From Haloarcula taiwanensis (lineage in GTDB: Archaea > Halobacteriota > Halobacteria > Halobacteriales > Haloarculaceae), in assembly GCA_002844335.1 (NCBI GenBank), contig CP019154.1, positions 2,294,001-2,358,000 on the forward strand: DNA of 64,000 nucleotides, in the 5' to 3' direction. Every line of letters begins with the position of its first letter. Position 1 is the first letter of the stretch. A program made the translations under genes and the position numbers. A model generated the notes under the pieces. It did no database searches. It was not told the origin of the DNA and was given only the letters and a program-made list of their open reading frames with translations. Below are positions 1 through 9,185 of the stretch, piece after piece.

Positions 1-260
1 ACCGTGCCGTCGCCCTCTCCGTCTTTCCCGACGATGGTGGCGTCGGCCTTTGAGTCCGCTGCCTCGGCCTCCATTACGTGGACATCGCCGTTGGTGAACG
101 CAGCGATGTTTATTTCGCCGAGTTCCGAGACGCGTTCGACATCGTCCTCGTCGACCAGTACCCAGTCGACGCCGGCCTCGATACCAGCGGTTATCCGGCG
201 TTTCCGTGTCTCCCAGTCGCCGACCTCGCTGTCGGCTTTGAGCCAGACGCTTCGAGTCAT
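1..260 (-). CDS. aroB': 3-dehydroquinate synthase II (AroB'), N-terminal part
   Basis: This is the start of a gene that runs off the left edge; about 86 residues are visible. The N-terminus reads MTRSVWLKADSEVGDWE, which is the typical opening of the archaeal 3-dehydroquinate synthase II family. That enzyme oxidatively deaminates and cyclises 2-amino-3,7-dideoxy-D-threo-hept-6-ulosonate (ADTH) to 3-dehydroquinate, the archaeal entry to the shikimate pathway. The partner enzyme that makes ADTH is encoded 1.5 kb to the right, so both steps of the archaeal bypass are here, separated by a MinD-like gene. The start is the ATG complementary to 258-260. The gene is divergent from the MinD-like gene. 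Confidence 0.85.
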   Translation of the reverse strand, partial: MTRSVWLKADSEVGDWETRKRRITAGIEAGVDWVLVDEDDVERVSELGEINIAAFTNGDVHVMEAEAADSKADATIVGKDGEGDGT

Positions 261-454
261 ACGCCCACGTCCGCAACGGCGAGGCTTGAACGTGGCGGAA
301 CCCGGGTGGGTCTGTCGAGTGGTGAACAGAGAAGAGAAATGGGTACGACAGGCGATTCGGGTGGGTTCCTGGAATTAGAACCAGAAGAAATACGACACTT
401 GTTATTTATCTACATCCGATTATCGTAATTAATTGTTAGCCAGTAAACTTATCA

Positions 455-475
455 ATAAGCTTTACTAATAAAGTA
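455..475 (+). promoter_or_regulatory. Promoter of the MinD-like gene in an AT-rich divergent intergenic region
   Basis: The 240 bases between aroB' and the MinD-like gene hold no gene. Their right half is conspicuously AT-rich. A TATA-like stretch (TTTACTAATAA, 461-471) sits about 30-40 bases before the ATG at 501, the spacing expected for a leaderless or very short-leader haloarchaeal transcript. The aroB' promoter must lie in the left half, but I see no clear box there. Confidence 0.45.
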
Positions 476-500
476 ACTACAAAATACGGTCCAGCTACAG

Positions 501-1745
501 ATGGTTACTAACCACGTCTACACGATTGCCGGGGCGAAAGGGGGGGTCGGAAAGACGACGTCCAGCATCAACCTCGGTACACTGCTGGCGAGGGCCGGCT
601 ACTCGACCGTTGTCGTGGAGATGGACCTGGCGATGGCGAACCTCGTCGATTTTCTCGATGTCGGCATCGACACTGACAAGCACGCGACGTTTCACGACGT
701 GCTCGCCGGCGACGCGTCGGTCACGGACGCGATGTACGAAACCGACGTGAACCTGTCAATCGTGCCGAGCGGGACCACACTTGAAGGGTACGCGGACACC
801 GACCTCGACCGGCTGCCCGGTATCGTCGAAACCCTCAGGTGGCACCACGACATCGTCCTGTTGGACACCCCGGCGGGACTGAGCGAAGAGACGATTCAGC
901 CGCTCAAACTCGCCGACGACGTGTTGCTCGTGTCGACACCGCGAGTGGCATCAATACGGAACGTCTCGAACACCAAAGAACTCGCAGAGCGGGTCGATGC
1001 GCCGGTTCGAGGCCTGATCCTCACGAAGTCTGGGACAGGCGCGTCGCCGGGTGCCGATGAAATCGCGACGTTTCTCAACGTCGAACTGCTCGGCCACGTG
1101 CCGGAAGACGACGCCGTCCCACATTCACAGGACAGTGGCACGCCCGTCGTCAGGAACGCGCCCAACAGCGGTGCCGCGATTGCCTACGAGCGGATATCCG
1201 AACAGCTCGTCGACACCGAGAAGGCGTCGACCGACACCACAAACGCAGGCGCTCTGAAGGAGTCCACTGACTCGGACGACCTAGAACCGAAGGCCCGGCC
1301 AACGGAGCAGCCACCACAGAGCCACAGCCTCGGGACAACCGACGGCGGCAAGACAGTCCCCCCATCGGACGCAATCAGGGACGACAGCTGTCTGATCGGT
1401 CCAGCGCCAGCCGAGCAGTACAGAGAGGACGAGCCAGCGGCAGACGACGGGGCCGAGCTGAGCGACCTCGATAACCCAGCCGCTTCGGAGACGGACACCG
1501 AAGACGGAGCCGAAACGACCCCGGTAATCGACGGGACTGAGCTGGTGGAGAGCGAACCAGCACCGATGGACGGGCCAGAACAGGATGCTGACGAGGTAGA
1601 GCGAGACGGCGGTGTGTCACGAGGTGCCGACACACCGGAAGAAGAACCCAGTGACTCGCCGTCGGACACGCCAAGCGAGCGCGACGCGGATGCCAGCGAC
1701 GGAGACGGTCTCGGTTCGCGAATGCGGTCGCTGTTTGGCTTTTAG
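501..1745 (+). CDS. MinD/ParA-family ATPase with long acidic C-terminal tail
   Basis: The 414-residue protein has a deviant Walker A motif (K13-GGVGKT-T20), the ParA/MinD switch aspartate at D42 and a Walker B-type strand ending in LLDTPAG (120-126), so residues 1 to about 238 form a MinD/ParA P-loop ATPase. Such ATPases position cell machinery such as division, archaellum or chemosensory complexes. Residues 239-414 are a low-complexity tail rich in D, E, S, T and P, and the last eleven residues (LGSRMRSLFGF) are short, basic and hydrophobic, like a membrane-targeting helix. Haloferax MinD4 also carries a long tail, but I cannot assign orthology. It overlaps the convergent aroA' by four bases. 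Confidence 0.8.
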   Translation: MVTNHVYTIAGAKGGVGKTTSSINLGTLLARAGYSTVVVEMDLAMANLVDFLDVGIDTDKHATFHDVLAGDASVTDAMYETDVNLSIVPSGTTLEGYADTDLDRLPGIVETLRWHHDIVLLDTPAGLSEETIQPLKLADDVLLVSTPRVASIRNVSNTKELAERVDAPVRGLILTKSGTGASPGADEIATFLNVELLGHVPEDDAVPHSQDSGTPVVRNAPNSGAAIAYERISEQLVDTEKASTDTTNAGALKESTDSDDLEPKARPTEQPPQSHSLGTTDGGKTVPPSDAIRDDSCLIGPAPAEQYREDEPAADDGAELSDLDNPAASETDTEDGAETTPVIDGTELVESEPAPMDGPEQDADEVERDGGVSRGADTPEEEPSDSPSDTPSERDADASDGDGLGSRMRSLFGF

Positions 1746-2545
1746 GCCTCGACGGCCAGTCCGGCCTCGCGGAGCGCCTCTTCGGTGGTGGCGTCGTCGT
1801 GAACGACAGCGGAGACGGCGCGAGCGATTTTCTCCGGTTCGTCGTGCTGGAAAATAGAGCGGCCCATCGAGACGCCGGCGGCCCCGGCATCCATCGTTCC
1901 CCGGACCATCCGGACGGTCTCCTCGTCGGTGCCCTTCGAGCCGCCGGCGATGACCACCGGCAGTGACGTGGACTCGACGACGTGCTGGAACGTCTCGGCA
2001 GAGCCGGTGTAGCCGGTCTTGACGATGTCCGCGCCCAGTTCCTCGGCCAGTCGGACGGCGTGGCCAACGGACTGGTTGTAGTCCTCGTTCTCGGCGTCGA
2101 TGTCAGGGCCACGGGCGTAGGCCATCGCCAGTACCGGCAGGCCGTACTGGCTGGCTTCGGTCGTTAGTTCGGAGAGTTCCTCGATCTGTTCGGGTTCGTA
2201 CTGGCTGCCGACGTTGATGTGGAACGAGACGGCGTCGGCCCCGGCGCGGATGGCGTCTTCCACCGTTCCCGTGGTCCGCTTGTCCTGCTCGTCCGGGCCG
2301 ATAGTAGTAGAGCCGTTGAGATGGGTGATATAGCCCGCGTCGTTCTTGTTGGGGTGGACCCGTCCGGCGATGCCACGCTGGGTAAGGACGGCGTCTGCGC
2401 CGCCGCTGGTAACCGCGTCAATCGTCGATTCGATGTCTTTGAGGCCCTTTACCGCCCCCATCGTGATGCCGTGGTCCATCGGGATGATGACGTATGTGTC
2501 GTCTGTCCCGATGCGTTCGAGTCGTGCGCGTTTTCCTGCAGTCAT
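1742..2545 (-). CDS. aroA': 2-amino-3,7-dideoxy-D-threo-hept-6-ulosonate synthase (AroA')
   Basis: A 267-residue class I aldolase-like TIM barrel that condenses a 6-deoxy-5-ketofructose phosphate with aspartate semialdehyde to ADTH, the first step of the archaeal shikimate bypass. The Schiff-base lysine is K176 in the DIVKTGYTG strand, with D24 (PMDHG) and Y143 (AYARGPD) in the positions of the catalytic Asp and Tyr of the Methanocaldococcus enzyme. The C-terminal phosphate loop (IAGGSKG, GVSMGR) is intact. The gene follows trpA by 26 bases, so it is probably the last gene of the trp transcript, coupling entry to the common aromatic pathway with tryptophan synthesis. Confidence 0.88.
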   Translation of the reverse strand: MTAGKRARLERIGTDDTYVIIPMDHGITMGAVKGLKDIESTIDAVTSGGADAVLTQRGIAGRVHPNKNDAGYITHLNGSTTIGPDEQDKRTTGTVEDAIRAGADAVSFHINVGSQYEPEQIEELSELTTEASQYGLPVLAMAYARGPDIDAENEDYNQSVGHAVRLAEELGADIVKTGYTGSAETFQHVVESTSLPVVIAGGSKGTDEETVRMVRGTMDAGAAGVSMGRSIFQHDEPEKIARAVSAVVHDDATTEEALREAGLAVEA

Positions 2546-2571
2546 GATATGAGACAGTGTGGCAAGTACGA

Positions 2572-3402
2572 TTATGTGCGTTCCGGTTGCGGTTGTTCTG
2601 GTCCGCCCCGGAGCGCACCTTCTTTGAGTTCGCGAGCCTTCGCCTCGAGCCGGTCGGCTACCGCACCGACAGCATCGCCGTTTTCGTGGCCCTCGGCGAC
2701 AATATCCACCAGCGCGGAGCCGACGATGACGCCGTCAGCGCCGGCAGACACGATTCGCTCGGCGTGGTCGCCGGTCTTGATGCCGAACCCGACGGCCTTT
2801 GGCACGTTCCAGTCTGAGAGGCGAGCCAGCGACTCCTCGGTGGCATCGTCCACGTTCTCTCGTGCGCCAGTGACGCCCAGACGTGCCTGGACGTAGACGT
2901 AGCCCGACACCTGTTCGAGCATCCGTTCGAGCCGGTCGCCTCTCGTCGTCGGCGCGACGATGAACACCAGATCGAGCCCGAACTCGTCGCAGGCCGTCCG
3001 GAGCGGGCCGGCTTCCTCCCCAGGGAGGTCCGGGACGACGAGCCCCTCAATGCCCACCGCGGCGGCCTTCTCGACGAAGGGGCGCGGCCCCTCGCTCTCG
3101 CCATACTGATAGATGAGGTTATAGTAGGTCATACAGACGAGCGGTACGTCCACATCGAGGTCTTCGACGAACTCGAAGAAGCGGTCGGGCGTCATCCCGG
3201 CTTCCAGCGCGCGGACGATAGCGTTCTGGATGGTCTTGCCCTCCGCGATGGGCTCGGAGAACGGCAGGCCGAGTTCGATGACGTCTGCACCGCCGCGAGC
3301 CAGCGCCTCGACGTACTCTAGCGACGCCTCGTAACTCGGGTCGCCGGCCGCGAGGTAGGGAACGAAGGCGGGCTCGTCGGCGAAGGCGCGTTCAAGACCC
3401 AT
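2572..3402 (-). CDS. trpA: Tryptophan synthase alpha chain
   Basis: The 276-residue TIM barrel cleaves indole-3-glycerol phosphate to indole and glyceraldehyde 3-phosphate and passes indole to TrpB. The catalytic glutamate is E43 in [10 protein letters not shown]. In the following loop, two aspartates that are usually conserved (D56 and D60 of the Salmonella enzyme) read as E50 and E54 (FSEPIAEG); I believe this is common in haloarchaea and conservative. The glycine-rich phosphate loops ([22 protein letters not shown]) are present. Its ATG overlaps the trpB stop, indicating translational coupling. The last 15 or so residues are a Gly/Pro/Gln/Glu-rich extension. Confidence 0.93.
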   Translation of the reverse strand: MGLERAFADEPAFVPYLAAGDPSYEASLEYVEALARGGADVIELGLPFSEPIAEGKTIQNAIVRALEAGMTPDRFFEFVEDLDVDVPLVCMTYYNLIYQYGESEGPRPFVEKAAAVGIEGLVVPDLPGEEAGPLRTACDEFGLDLVFIVAPTTRGDRLERMLEQVSGYVYVQARLGVTGARENVDDATEESLARLSDWNVPKAVGFGIKTGDHAERIVSAGADGVIVGSALVDIVAEGHENGDAVGAVADRLEAKARELKEGALRGGPEQPQPERT

Positions 3403-4664
3403 CAGAGGCCACCTCCGCCGACGCGCTCGAAGATAGACATGTCCGGCGCGATATCGAGGTCGCGCTTCGCGGTCTCTTCGATGGCTATTTCGAGGTCCTT
3501 GTCGCCACGGCCGGAGACGTTGATGATGACAGAGTCACCGACTTCGTCGTGGTGCTCTTCAAGATAGCCGAAGGCGTGGGCCGTCTCCAGAGCCGGGATG
3601 ATACCCTCGTCCTGGGAGAGGCGGTGGAACGCCTCTAGCGCGATGTCGTCGTCGACGTTGACCGGCGTGACGCGGTCTTCGTCGACGAGGTGGGCCAGTT
3701 CCGGGCCGACACCGGCGTAGTCGAGCCCCGACGAAACGGAGTGAGACTCCATGATCTGGCCATCAGAGTCCTGTAGGAGCTTCGTGCGCGCGCCGTGGAG
3801 GACGCCCTCGTCGCCGGTCGAGAGAGTGGCGGAGTTGGGCGCAACGCCCTCCTCCTCGTCGACCTGGAGCGAGGAGCCGCCAGCTTCGACGGCGTAGAGG
3901 TCGACGTCGGTATTATCAACAAAGTGGGCGAAGGTGCCCATGGTGTTCGAGCCGCCGCCAGCGCAGGCGAGGACCGAATCGGGCAGCCCGCCGGTCTTCT
4001 CGATAACCTGCTCGCGGGCCTCCTCAGAGATGACCGCCTGAAAGTCCCGGACCATCTTCGGGAACGGGTGCGGGCCGACGATACTCCCGATGACGTAGTG
4101 GGTGTTCTCGACGGTGGTCGCCCAGTCGCGCATCGTCTCGGAGATGGCCTCTTTCAGCGTGCCGCGGCCGACCGTGACAGGGTTGACCTCGGAGCCGTTG
4201 ATGCGCATGCGGAAGACGTTGGGACGCTGGCGCGCGATGTCAGTCTCGCCCATGTAGATTTCGCAGGGCATGTCGAGGTGGGCCGCCGCCATCGCCGTCG
4301 CCGTGCCGTGCTGGCCCGCGCCGGTCTCGGCAATGATGCGCTCCTTGCCCATGTACTTCGCCAGCAGGACCTGCCCGAGCGCGTTGTTGAGCTTGTGTGC
4401 GCCGCCGTGGAGCAGGTCCTCGCGCTTGAGATACACGTCGGTATCGTACCGGGCAGAAAGCTGGTCCGCGTACTGGAGCGGCGTCGGTCGGCCGCCGAAG
4501 TCGGCCAGCCGCTCCCGGAACTCGTCCATGAAGCCGTCCTCGTTTTCCAGCACGTACCGCTGGTAGGCGTCGGTCAGCTCTTCGATAGCTGGCATCAGTG
4601 CCTCGGGCACGTACTGTCCACCGTACTCACCGAACTTGGGGTCGTATGCGTCGTCAGTGCTCAT
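3402..4664 (-). CDS. trpB: Tryptophan synthase beta chain
   Basis: A 420-residue PLP enzyme that condenses indole with serine. The N-terminal [11 protein letters not shown] signature is typical of the TrpB1 type that partners with TrpA. The PLP lysine is K91 in GGAHKLNNA, the catalytic glutamate is E113 in AETGAGQHG, and the phosphate cradle is the GGGSNTMG loop. Length matches the family. The start ATG overlaps the trpC stop and its own stop overlaps the trpA start, so trpC, trpB and trpA are read as a coupled set. Confidence 0.96.
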   Translation of the reverse strand: MSTDDAYDPKFGEYGGQYVPEALMPAIEELTDAYQRYVLENEDGFMDEFRERLADFGGRPTPLQYADQLSARYDTDVYLKREDLLHGGAHKLNNALGQVLLAKYMGKERIIAETGAGQHGTATAMAAAHLDMPCEIYMGETDIARQRPNVFRMRINGSEVNPVTVGRGTLKEAISETMRDWATTVENTHYVIGSIVGPHPFPKMVRDFQAVISEEAREQVIEKTGGLPDSVLACAGGGSNTMGTFAHFVDNTDVDLYAVEAGGSSLQVDEEEGVAPNSATLSTGDEGVLHGARTKLLQDSDGQIMESHSVSSGLDYAGVGPELAHLVDEDRVTPVNVDDDIALEAFHRLSQDEGIIPALETAHAFGYLEEHHDEVGDSVIINVSGRGDKDLEIAIEETAKRDLDIAPDMSIFERVGGGGL

Positions 4665-5476
4665 GTGTCTGTAGGTGTCGTCTCAACTGCATCAGTGTCC
4701 GCGCGTGTCAGTCGCCGCGTGTTCGCTTCCACGTCCGTCGCCGCGTCGTGGTCCATGATCGCCGAGCCGATTAGCAGGGCGTCCGCACCGGCATCGCACA
4801 TCCGTGTGACGTCGTCTGCTGTCTGTATGCCACTTTCAGCAATGAGTGTGACGCCCTCCGGGACGTCTGGCGCGACGGACTCGAACGTTCCGAGGTCCAC
4901 GTCGAGTTCGGCGAGGTCGCGGTTGTTGACGCCGATGATGTCCGCGCCCGCTTCCAGCGCCGTCTCGACCTCCGCCGGGGTGTGGGCCTCCACGAGGACC
5001 TGGAAGCCCCGCTCGCGTGCGGCCGTGAGGAGGTCCGCGAGGTCGTCCGTCCCGTCGGCTTCGAGAAAGCGGACGATGAGCAGGACGACATCCGCCTCGA
5101 CGACGTCCAGCTGGTCCTCGTGGAGAATGAAATCCTTTCGCAGAACGGGCACGTCGACGGCATCGCGAACCCGTTCGAGCGCCGCCGCCGACCCGCCGAA
5201 GTGGTCTGGTTCCGTCAGCACCGAGAGCGCCGCCGCGCCGCCCTCAACCATCTGGCGGGCGAGGTCGACCGGGTCGTCAGTCCGCTCGCCGTCCGCGGTC
5301 GGACTCGTGGGCTTGATTTCGGCGATGACCGGCGTCCGTCCGTCGGCCGCCACCGCGTCGAAGGCGTCCGACAGCGACCGGGGCGACACCGACACCCTGT
5401 CGCCGCCGCCACCGCGCTCCCGCGCCGCGTCGAGAATCGACTGAACCGCTGGGTCTATCTCCTCACTGTCGTCCAT
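4661..5476 (-). CDS. trpC: Indole-3-glycerol phosphate synthase
   Basis: A 271-residue TIM barrel that closes the indole ring from carboxyphenylaminodeoxyribulose phosphate. The family motifs [22 protein letters not shown] (catalytic lysine), VNNRDL and AESGIQT appear in order. This is the first gene of the trp transcript; the other genes (trpD, E, F, G) are not in the window, so the pathway is split, as is usual in haloarchaea. The ATG complementary to 5474-5476 lies about 30 bases after a TATA-like element, so the leader is only a few bases long. Confidence 0.94.
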   Translation of the reverse strand: MDDSEEIDPAVQSILDAARERGGGGDRVSVSPRSLSDAFDAVAADGRTPVIAEIKPTSPTADGERTDDPVDLARQMVEGGAAALSVLTEPDHFGGSAAALERVRDAVDVPVLRKDFILHEDQLDVVEADVVLLIVRFLEADGTDDLADLLTAARERGFQVLVEAHTPAEVETALEAGADIIGVNNRDLAELDVDLGTFESVAPDVPEGVTLIAESGIQTADDVTRMCDAGADALLIGSAIMDHDAATDVEANTRRLTRADTDAVETTPTDT

Positions 5477-5490
5477 TACTGAACACTAAC

Positions 5491-5510
5491 GTACAGAAGT
5501 GTACATAAGA
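5491..5510 (-). promoter_or_regulatory. trpC promoter with overlapping TGTACA-type inverted repeat
   Basis: Reading leftward, the TATA-like CTTATGTAC lies at 5502-5510. It abuts a perfect inverted repeat, GTACA-GAAG-TGTAC, at 5491-5504, which also contains TGTACA (5500-5505). TGTACA is the core of the TRP box bound by TrpY in Methanothermobacter. A protein bound here would cover the TATA-to-start region of the trp operon. No TrpY homolog is in the window, so the operator role is an inference. Confidence 0.45.
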
Positions 5511-5606
5511 GTTGCCCTATTATCTCAGGCGAAGCGGACCACGGCGGATACCGGACGGTGTCAGCCAGACCACAGTTCTATGAGGGTTCACGCTGGATGT
5601 TCACAT

Positions 5607-6104
5607 ATGTCGTTCCAGACAGCCATCCGACCGGCCGAATCGGTGGATATCGCAGATATCCGTCGGGTCGCACGGGCCGCGTGGCACGCGGTGTACGACG
5701 ATATCCTCGGGGCGGAGACGGTAAACGACCACCTCAGGGAGGGGTACGCGCCGCCGGTACTAGAACGGATGATAGAACTCGACGAGGTCGGACTGTTCGT
5801 CTCGACGGCCGACGACGACGTAGTGGCGTACATGAGCTGTGGGATGACAGACGCGACCGGGTTCGGCGACCTCGACCTGTACGTCCACCCGGACTACTGG
5901 GGCGAGGGTATCGGGACCGAACTACTTCGCCGGGGCGAGGGCCACTTGCGGGACCTCTCCGTGCGGAAGATACGCGACGAGGTGCTGGCCGAGAACGAAG
6001 TCGGCAACGGGTTCTACCGGACCCACTTCGAGAAGATCGGCGAGCGGACGGCCGAGTTCGGCGGCCAGGAACACCCCGTGAACGTGTACGAGCGGACAGT
6101 GTAA
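5607..6104 (+). CDS. GNAT family N-acetyltransferase
   Basis: The 165-residue protein has the GNAT fold: an N-terminal strand and helix (AIRPAESVDIADIRRVARAAW), central strands ending LDLYVHPDYWGEGIGTELLRR (the acetyl-CoA pyrophosphate loop is the GEGIGTEL part, residues about 100-107) and a C-terminal NEVGNGFYRTHFEKIGER motif that fits motif B. Substrate cannot be read from the sequence. I chose the ATG at 5607 because a TATA-like TTCTATGA stands about 25 bases upstream; an in-frame ATG nine codons earlier (5580) would lie inside that element. Confidence 0.85.
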   Translation: MSFQTAIRPAESVDIADIRRVARAAWHAVYDDILGAETVNDHLREGYAPPVLERMIELDEVGLFVSTADDDVVAYMSCGMTDATGFGDLDLYVHPDYWGEGIGTELLRRGEGHLRDLSVRKIRDEVLAENEVGNGFYRTHFEKIGERTAEFGGQEHPVNVYERTV

Positions 6105-6187
6105 TTTCCCACCCGTTGCGTGTGACTCACACGCTCTCGTCGCTCGTGTAACAGCGTTTAAGCCGCTGAAACCGCTTCGTCGGTGCA

Positions 6188-7375
6188 ATGAGCTACAAGA
6201 TCGGACTCGTCGGCAAGCCCTCCGTCGGCAAGTCCACGTTCTTCAATGCGGCGACGATGAACGACGTGCCCGAGGGCGCGTACCCGTTCACGACAATCGA
6301 CCCGTCGATGGGCGAAGCCTACGTCCGCGTCAACTGTGCGGCCCCGGAGTTCGACCACACCTGCACGCCCAACCACGGCTACTGCACCGACGGCGTCCGG
6401 TTCGTCCCGACGAAGCTTGTCGACGTGGCCGGCCTCGTTCCCGGCGCACACGAAGGGAAGGGGCTGGGGAATCAGTTCCTCACAGACCTCAACGAGGCCG
6501 ACGTGCTCGTCCACGTCGTCGATTTCACCGGCGAGACGGACCTGGAGGGTGAACCCACTGAGGACCACGACCCGCGCGAGGACATTGACTTCCTCGAAGA
6601 CGAGCTGGACATGTGGTATCTCGATATTCTTGAGAAAGGCATCGAGCGCTACCGCTCGGGCTACCACGGCGAGGACAAGGCCATCGAGGACGACCTCGCC
6701 GAGCAGATGTCAGCGTTCAAGATCAACGCCGACGAGATCAAGCAGGTCGTGCTCGCCTTGGACCTGGAACTGGACCCCGACACCTGGGACGACGCGGACA
6801 AGGAGGCTCTGGCCCGCGAGATTCGCATCCGGACCAAGCCGATGCTCATCGCGGCGAACAAGATGGACACCCCGGAAGCCCAGGCGAACTGGGAAACCGT
6901 CACCGAGGACCCCGAGTACGAGCACCTGACGTTCGTCCCGGTCTCGGCCCACGCGGAGAAGGCCCTGAAAAACGGCAACGAGCAGGGCGTACTCGACTAC
7001 CGGCCGGGCGACGAAGAGTTTACCGTGACGGCGGACCTACCAGAGGAGAAGGCCGCGGGGCTGGAACAGATTCGGGAGTTCGTGACCGAGTTCGGCGGGA
7101 CGGGCGTCCAACAGGCCCTCGAAACCGCGCTGTTCGAGGAACTGGGAGCTATCGCGGTGTTCCCCGGCGCTCGCAAGCCCCAGGAGGACGGGACCTTCCT
7201 GCAGGACTGTTTCGTCCTCCCAGACGGGTCGACTGCAGAGGACTTCGCGTACTTCCTGCACACCGACATCGGCGACGGATTCCTCCATGCGCACGACGTG
7301 CGAACCGAACGCCAGATCGGCGCTGACACCGAACTCGACCACCGCGACGTGGTCGAAATCACGACAACGAACTAA
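6188..7375 (+). CDS. YchF/OBG-family GTP(ATP)ase, archaeal type
   Basis: A 395-residue TRAFAC P-loop protein with G1 (G9-KPSVGKS-16), G3 (D79-VAG) and G4 (N224-KMD) motifs, and a C-terminal region that fits a TGS-like domain (residues about 315-390). This matches the archaeal OBG/YchF group, ribosome-associated nucleotidases linked to translation and stress. Archaeal members carry a long insertion between G3 and G4, seen here as an acidic stretch at about 120-215. A TATA-like CGTTTAAGCC at 6152-6161 is 27-36 bases before the ATG, so the mRNA is probably leaderless. It stands alone. Confidence 0.87.
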   Translation: MSYKIGLVGKPSVGKSTFFNAATMNDVPEGAYPFTTIDPSMGEAYVRVNCAAPEFDHTCTPNHGYCTDGVRFVPTKLVDVAGLVPGAHEGKGLGNQFLTDLNEADVLVHVVDFTGETDLEGEPTEDHDPREDIDFLEDELDMWYLDILEKGIERYRSGYHGEDKAIEDDLAEQMSAFKINADEIKQVVLALDLELDPDTWDDADKEALAREIRIRTKPMLIAANKMDTPEAQANWETVTEDPEYEHLTFVPVSAHAEKALKNGNEQGVLDYRPGDEEFTVTADLPEEKAAGLEQIREFVTEFGGTGVQQALETALFEELGAIAVFPGARKPQEDGTFLQDCFVLPDGSTAEDFAYFLHTDIGDGFLHAHDVRTERQIGADTELDHRDVVEITTTN

Positions 7376-7412
7376 CACTGGGAGATTCACCGCTGATACT
7401 CTGAGGGTGCGG

Positions 7413-7496
7413 CTTTTTATACGTCGGAGAGAACGGAACACATGCACCCGAAAAGGCCTATTTTTGTCGTTTGCTCGTCATCTGTTTTGAGGTGGT
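7413..7496 (+). promoter_or_regulatory. Promoter region and ribosome binding site of the transducer gene
   Basis: Two TATA-like boxes are visible: TTTTTATAC at 7414-7422 and CTATTTTT at 7458-7465. A clear Shine-Dalgarno sequence, GAGGTGG at 7489-7495, lies five bases before ATG 7501. This decides the start over an in-frame ATG at 7471, which has no such site. Confidence 0.5.
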
Positions 7497-7500
7497 TTCG

Positions 7501-9138
7501 ATGACGACGGATGATTCGACGGGCGCACTTGGCCGGCTCATGCTTGCGGTCGGCACTGTGCCCATGACAATCGAACCGCACCTGCCGACGCCACTCCGGC
7601 GGACGTTCAGCGCCCGTGTCTTCCTGCTGGCAGCGATGTCGATTGTGGGCGCACCGGCACTAGCTATCGTGCTGTTTTCCTCTGTGACAGCCGCCGCAGT
7701 GTTCATCGGGTTCGTCGTCGCTGTGACCGGATTTCTGGGCTACTGTGAGATGTACCGCGCGATAATCGAAATTAATCGAAAGGCGACGGCAGTCGACAAC
7801 GGCCAGTACGACATCGACTTCGGCGTCGACCGGATTGACGAGGTCGGAGACGCATACACGAAACTCGAACGGGCGGCGGCCTCACTCGGCCGGAACATTC
7901 AGGAAGCAAACGAAGCTCAGGAGCGTGCCGAGGAGGCCCGCGAAGCGGCCGAAGAAGCCCGTGAAACCGCAGAAGCCGAGCGAAGCGAGATGGAGGCGCT
8001 GAGCAGCCACCTCGAACTGAAAGCGACACAGTACCGGACGGCGCTCGACGACGCGGCCGCCGGCGACCTGACTGCCCGTGTTGACACCGACAGCATGAGC
8101 GACGCTATGGCCGCCGTCGGGACCGCGATCAATGAGACTCTGAGTGATCTGGAGACTGCTATCGGCAGCGGCCAGTCGACCTCGACACGTATCGCCACCG
8201 GAAGTGAAACTGTCCTGGCCGACGGGCAGCAGGTCCGTGCTGAGACACAGTCCGTGGCCGACACCGCATCCGACATCGCCGACGGGGCAGAAACCCAGCG
8301 CCAGCAACTAGACGACGCAGCGAGCGAACTCAGCGACCTCTCGGCGACCGTCGAGGAAATGGCGTCGTCCGTGGCCGAAATCGCCGACCAGAGCAACACT
8401 GCTGCGAATCTCGGCCGAGACGCACAGCGGTCCTCGTCGGAAGCCCAGAGTGCCGTCGACGAGATCCGCCATCACTCGACGAACGCCGCAAGCGAGGTCC
8501 AGCAACTAGACGACATCGCCGAGGACATGGCCGAGATCGTCGAAGTCATCGACGGCATCGCCGAGGAAACGAATATGCTCGCGCTGAACGCGTCCATCGA
8601 AGCCGCTCGTGCCGGCCAAGCGGGTTCGGGCTTTGCCGTCGTCGCGGACGAAATCAAACAGCTTGCGACCGAGACACAGAACGCCACCGGCGACGTGGAA
8701 GACCTCATCGGCTCGCTGCGGTCCCAAGTCGGCACGTCCGTCGACGCCATGGAGACGATGGAAGATGCTGTCGACCGCGGCAGCAACACCATCTCCGAGA
8801 CTATTACCACGCTCGAAGATGTGGTCGACGCCACCGTCGATGTCAACGGCGGCATTCAGGAAATCGACCGAGCGACCGACCAGCAGGCGACCAGCGCACA
8901 GGAAGTCGTGCGGATAATTGACGATATCAACGACATCGCCGGGGAGACCGCAACCGACGCCCGTGAAATGGCCACGACGGTCAAGCAGCAGGGCCAGACC
9001 GTTGCCGGGATGGTCGACTCGGTGGAGCGGTTCGCCGACGACGCCACCACTCTTAACGACGAACTCTCACAGTTCGAGACCGCCGGGACCGACCGCGTGG
9101 ACACGCCTGCTGACTCCGGACCCGCGATGAGTGACTGA
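7501..9138 (+). CDS. Htr-type methyl-accepting chemotaxis transducer without ectodomain
   Basis: A 545-residue transducer. Two hydrophobic segments at about 38-58 and 61-82 follow one another almost directly, so there is no extracellular sensor. A HAMP-like region (about 83-135) and a long coiled coil lead to the cytoplasmic signalling domain, whose hairpin tip [18 protein letters not shown] (about 353-371) binds CheA and CheW. The N-terminal 37 residues are cytoplasmic and short. Signal input is therefore expected within the membrane, at the N-terminus, or through a partner protein. No che genes are near. The C-terminus lacks an obvious CheR-tethering motif. Confidence 0.88.
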   Translation: MTTDDSTGALGRLMLAVGTVPMTIEPHLPTPLRRTFSARVFLLAAMSIVGAPALAIVLFSSVTAAAVFIGFVVAVTGFLGYCEMYRAIIEINRKATAVDNGQYDIDFGVDRIDEVGDAYTKLERAAASLGRNIQEANEAQERAEEAREAAEEARETAEAERSEMEALSSHLELKATQYRTALDDAAAGDLTARVDTDSMSDAMAAVGTAINETLSDLETAIGSGQSTSTRIATGSETVLADGQQVRAETQSVADTASDIADGAETQRQQLDDAASELSDLSATVEEMASSVAEIADQSNTAANLGRDAQRSSSEAQSAVDEIRHHSTNAASEVQQLDDIAEDMAEIVEVIDGIAEETNMLALNASIEAARAGQAGSGFAVVADEIKQLATETQNATGDVEDLIGSLRSQVGTSVDAMETMEDAVDRGSNTISETITTLEDVVDATVDVNGGIQEIDRATDQQATSAQEVVRIIDDINDIAGETATDAREMATTVKQQGQTVAGMVDSVERFADDATTLNDELSQFETAGTDRVDTPADSGPAMSD

Positions 9139-9185
9139 GGCGAGTCAAGAACTGACTTACACACTGCAGGCCGGCAGGCGTCCGG

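Noticed and set aside
3795..5444. 549-codon plus-strand open frame
   Set aside because: It runs antisense through trpB and trpC and has no recognisable domain; high G+C produces such frames.
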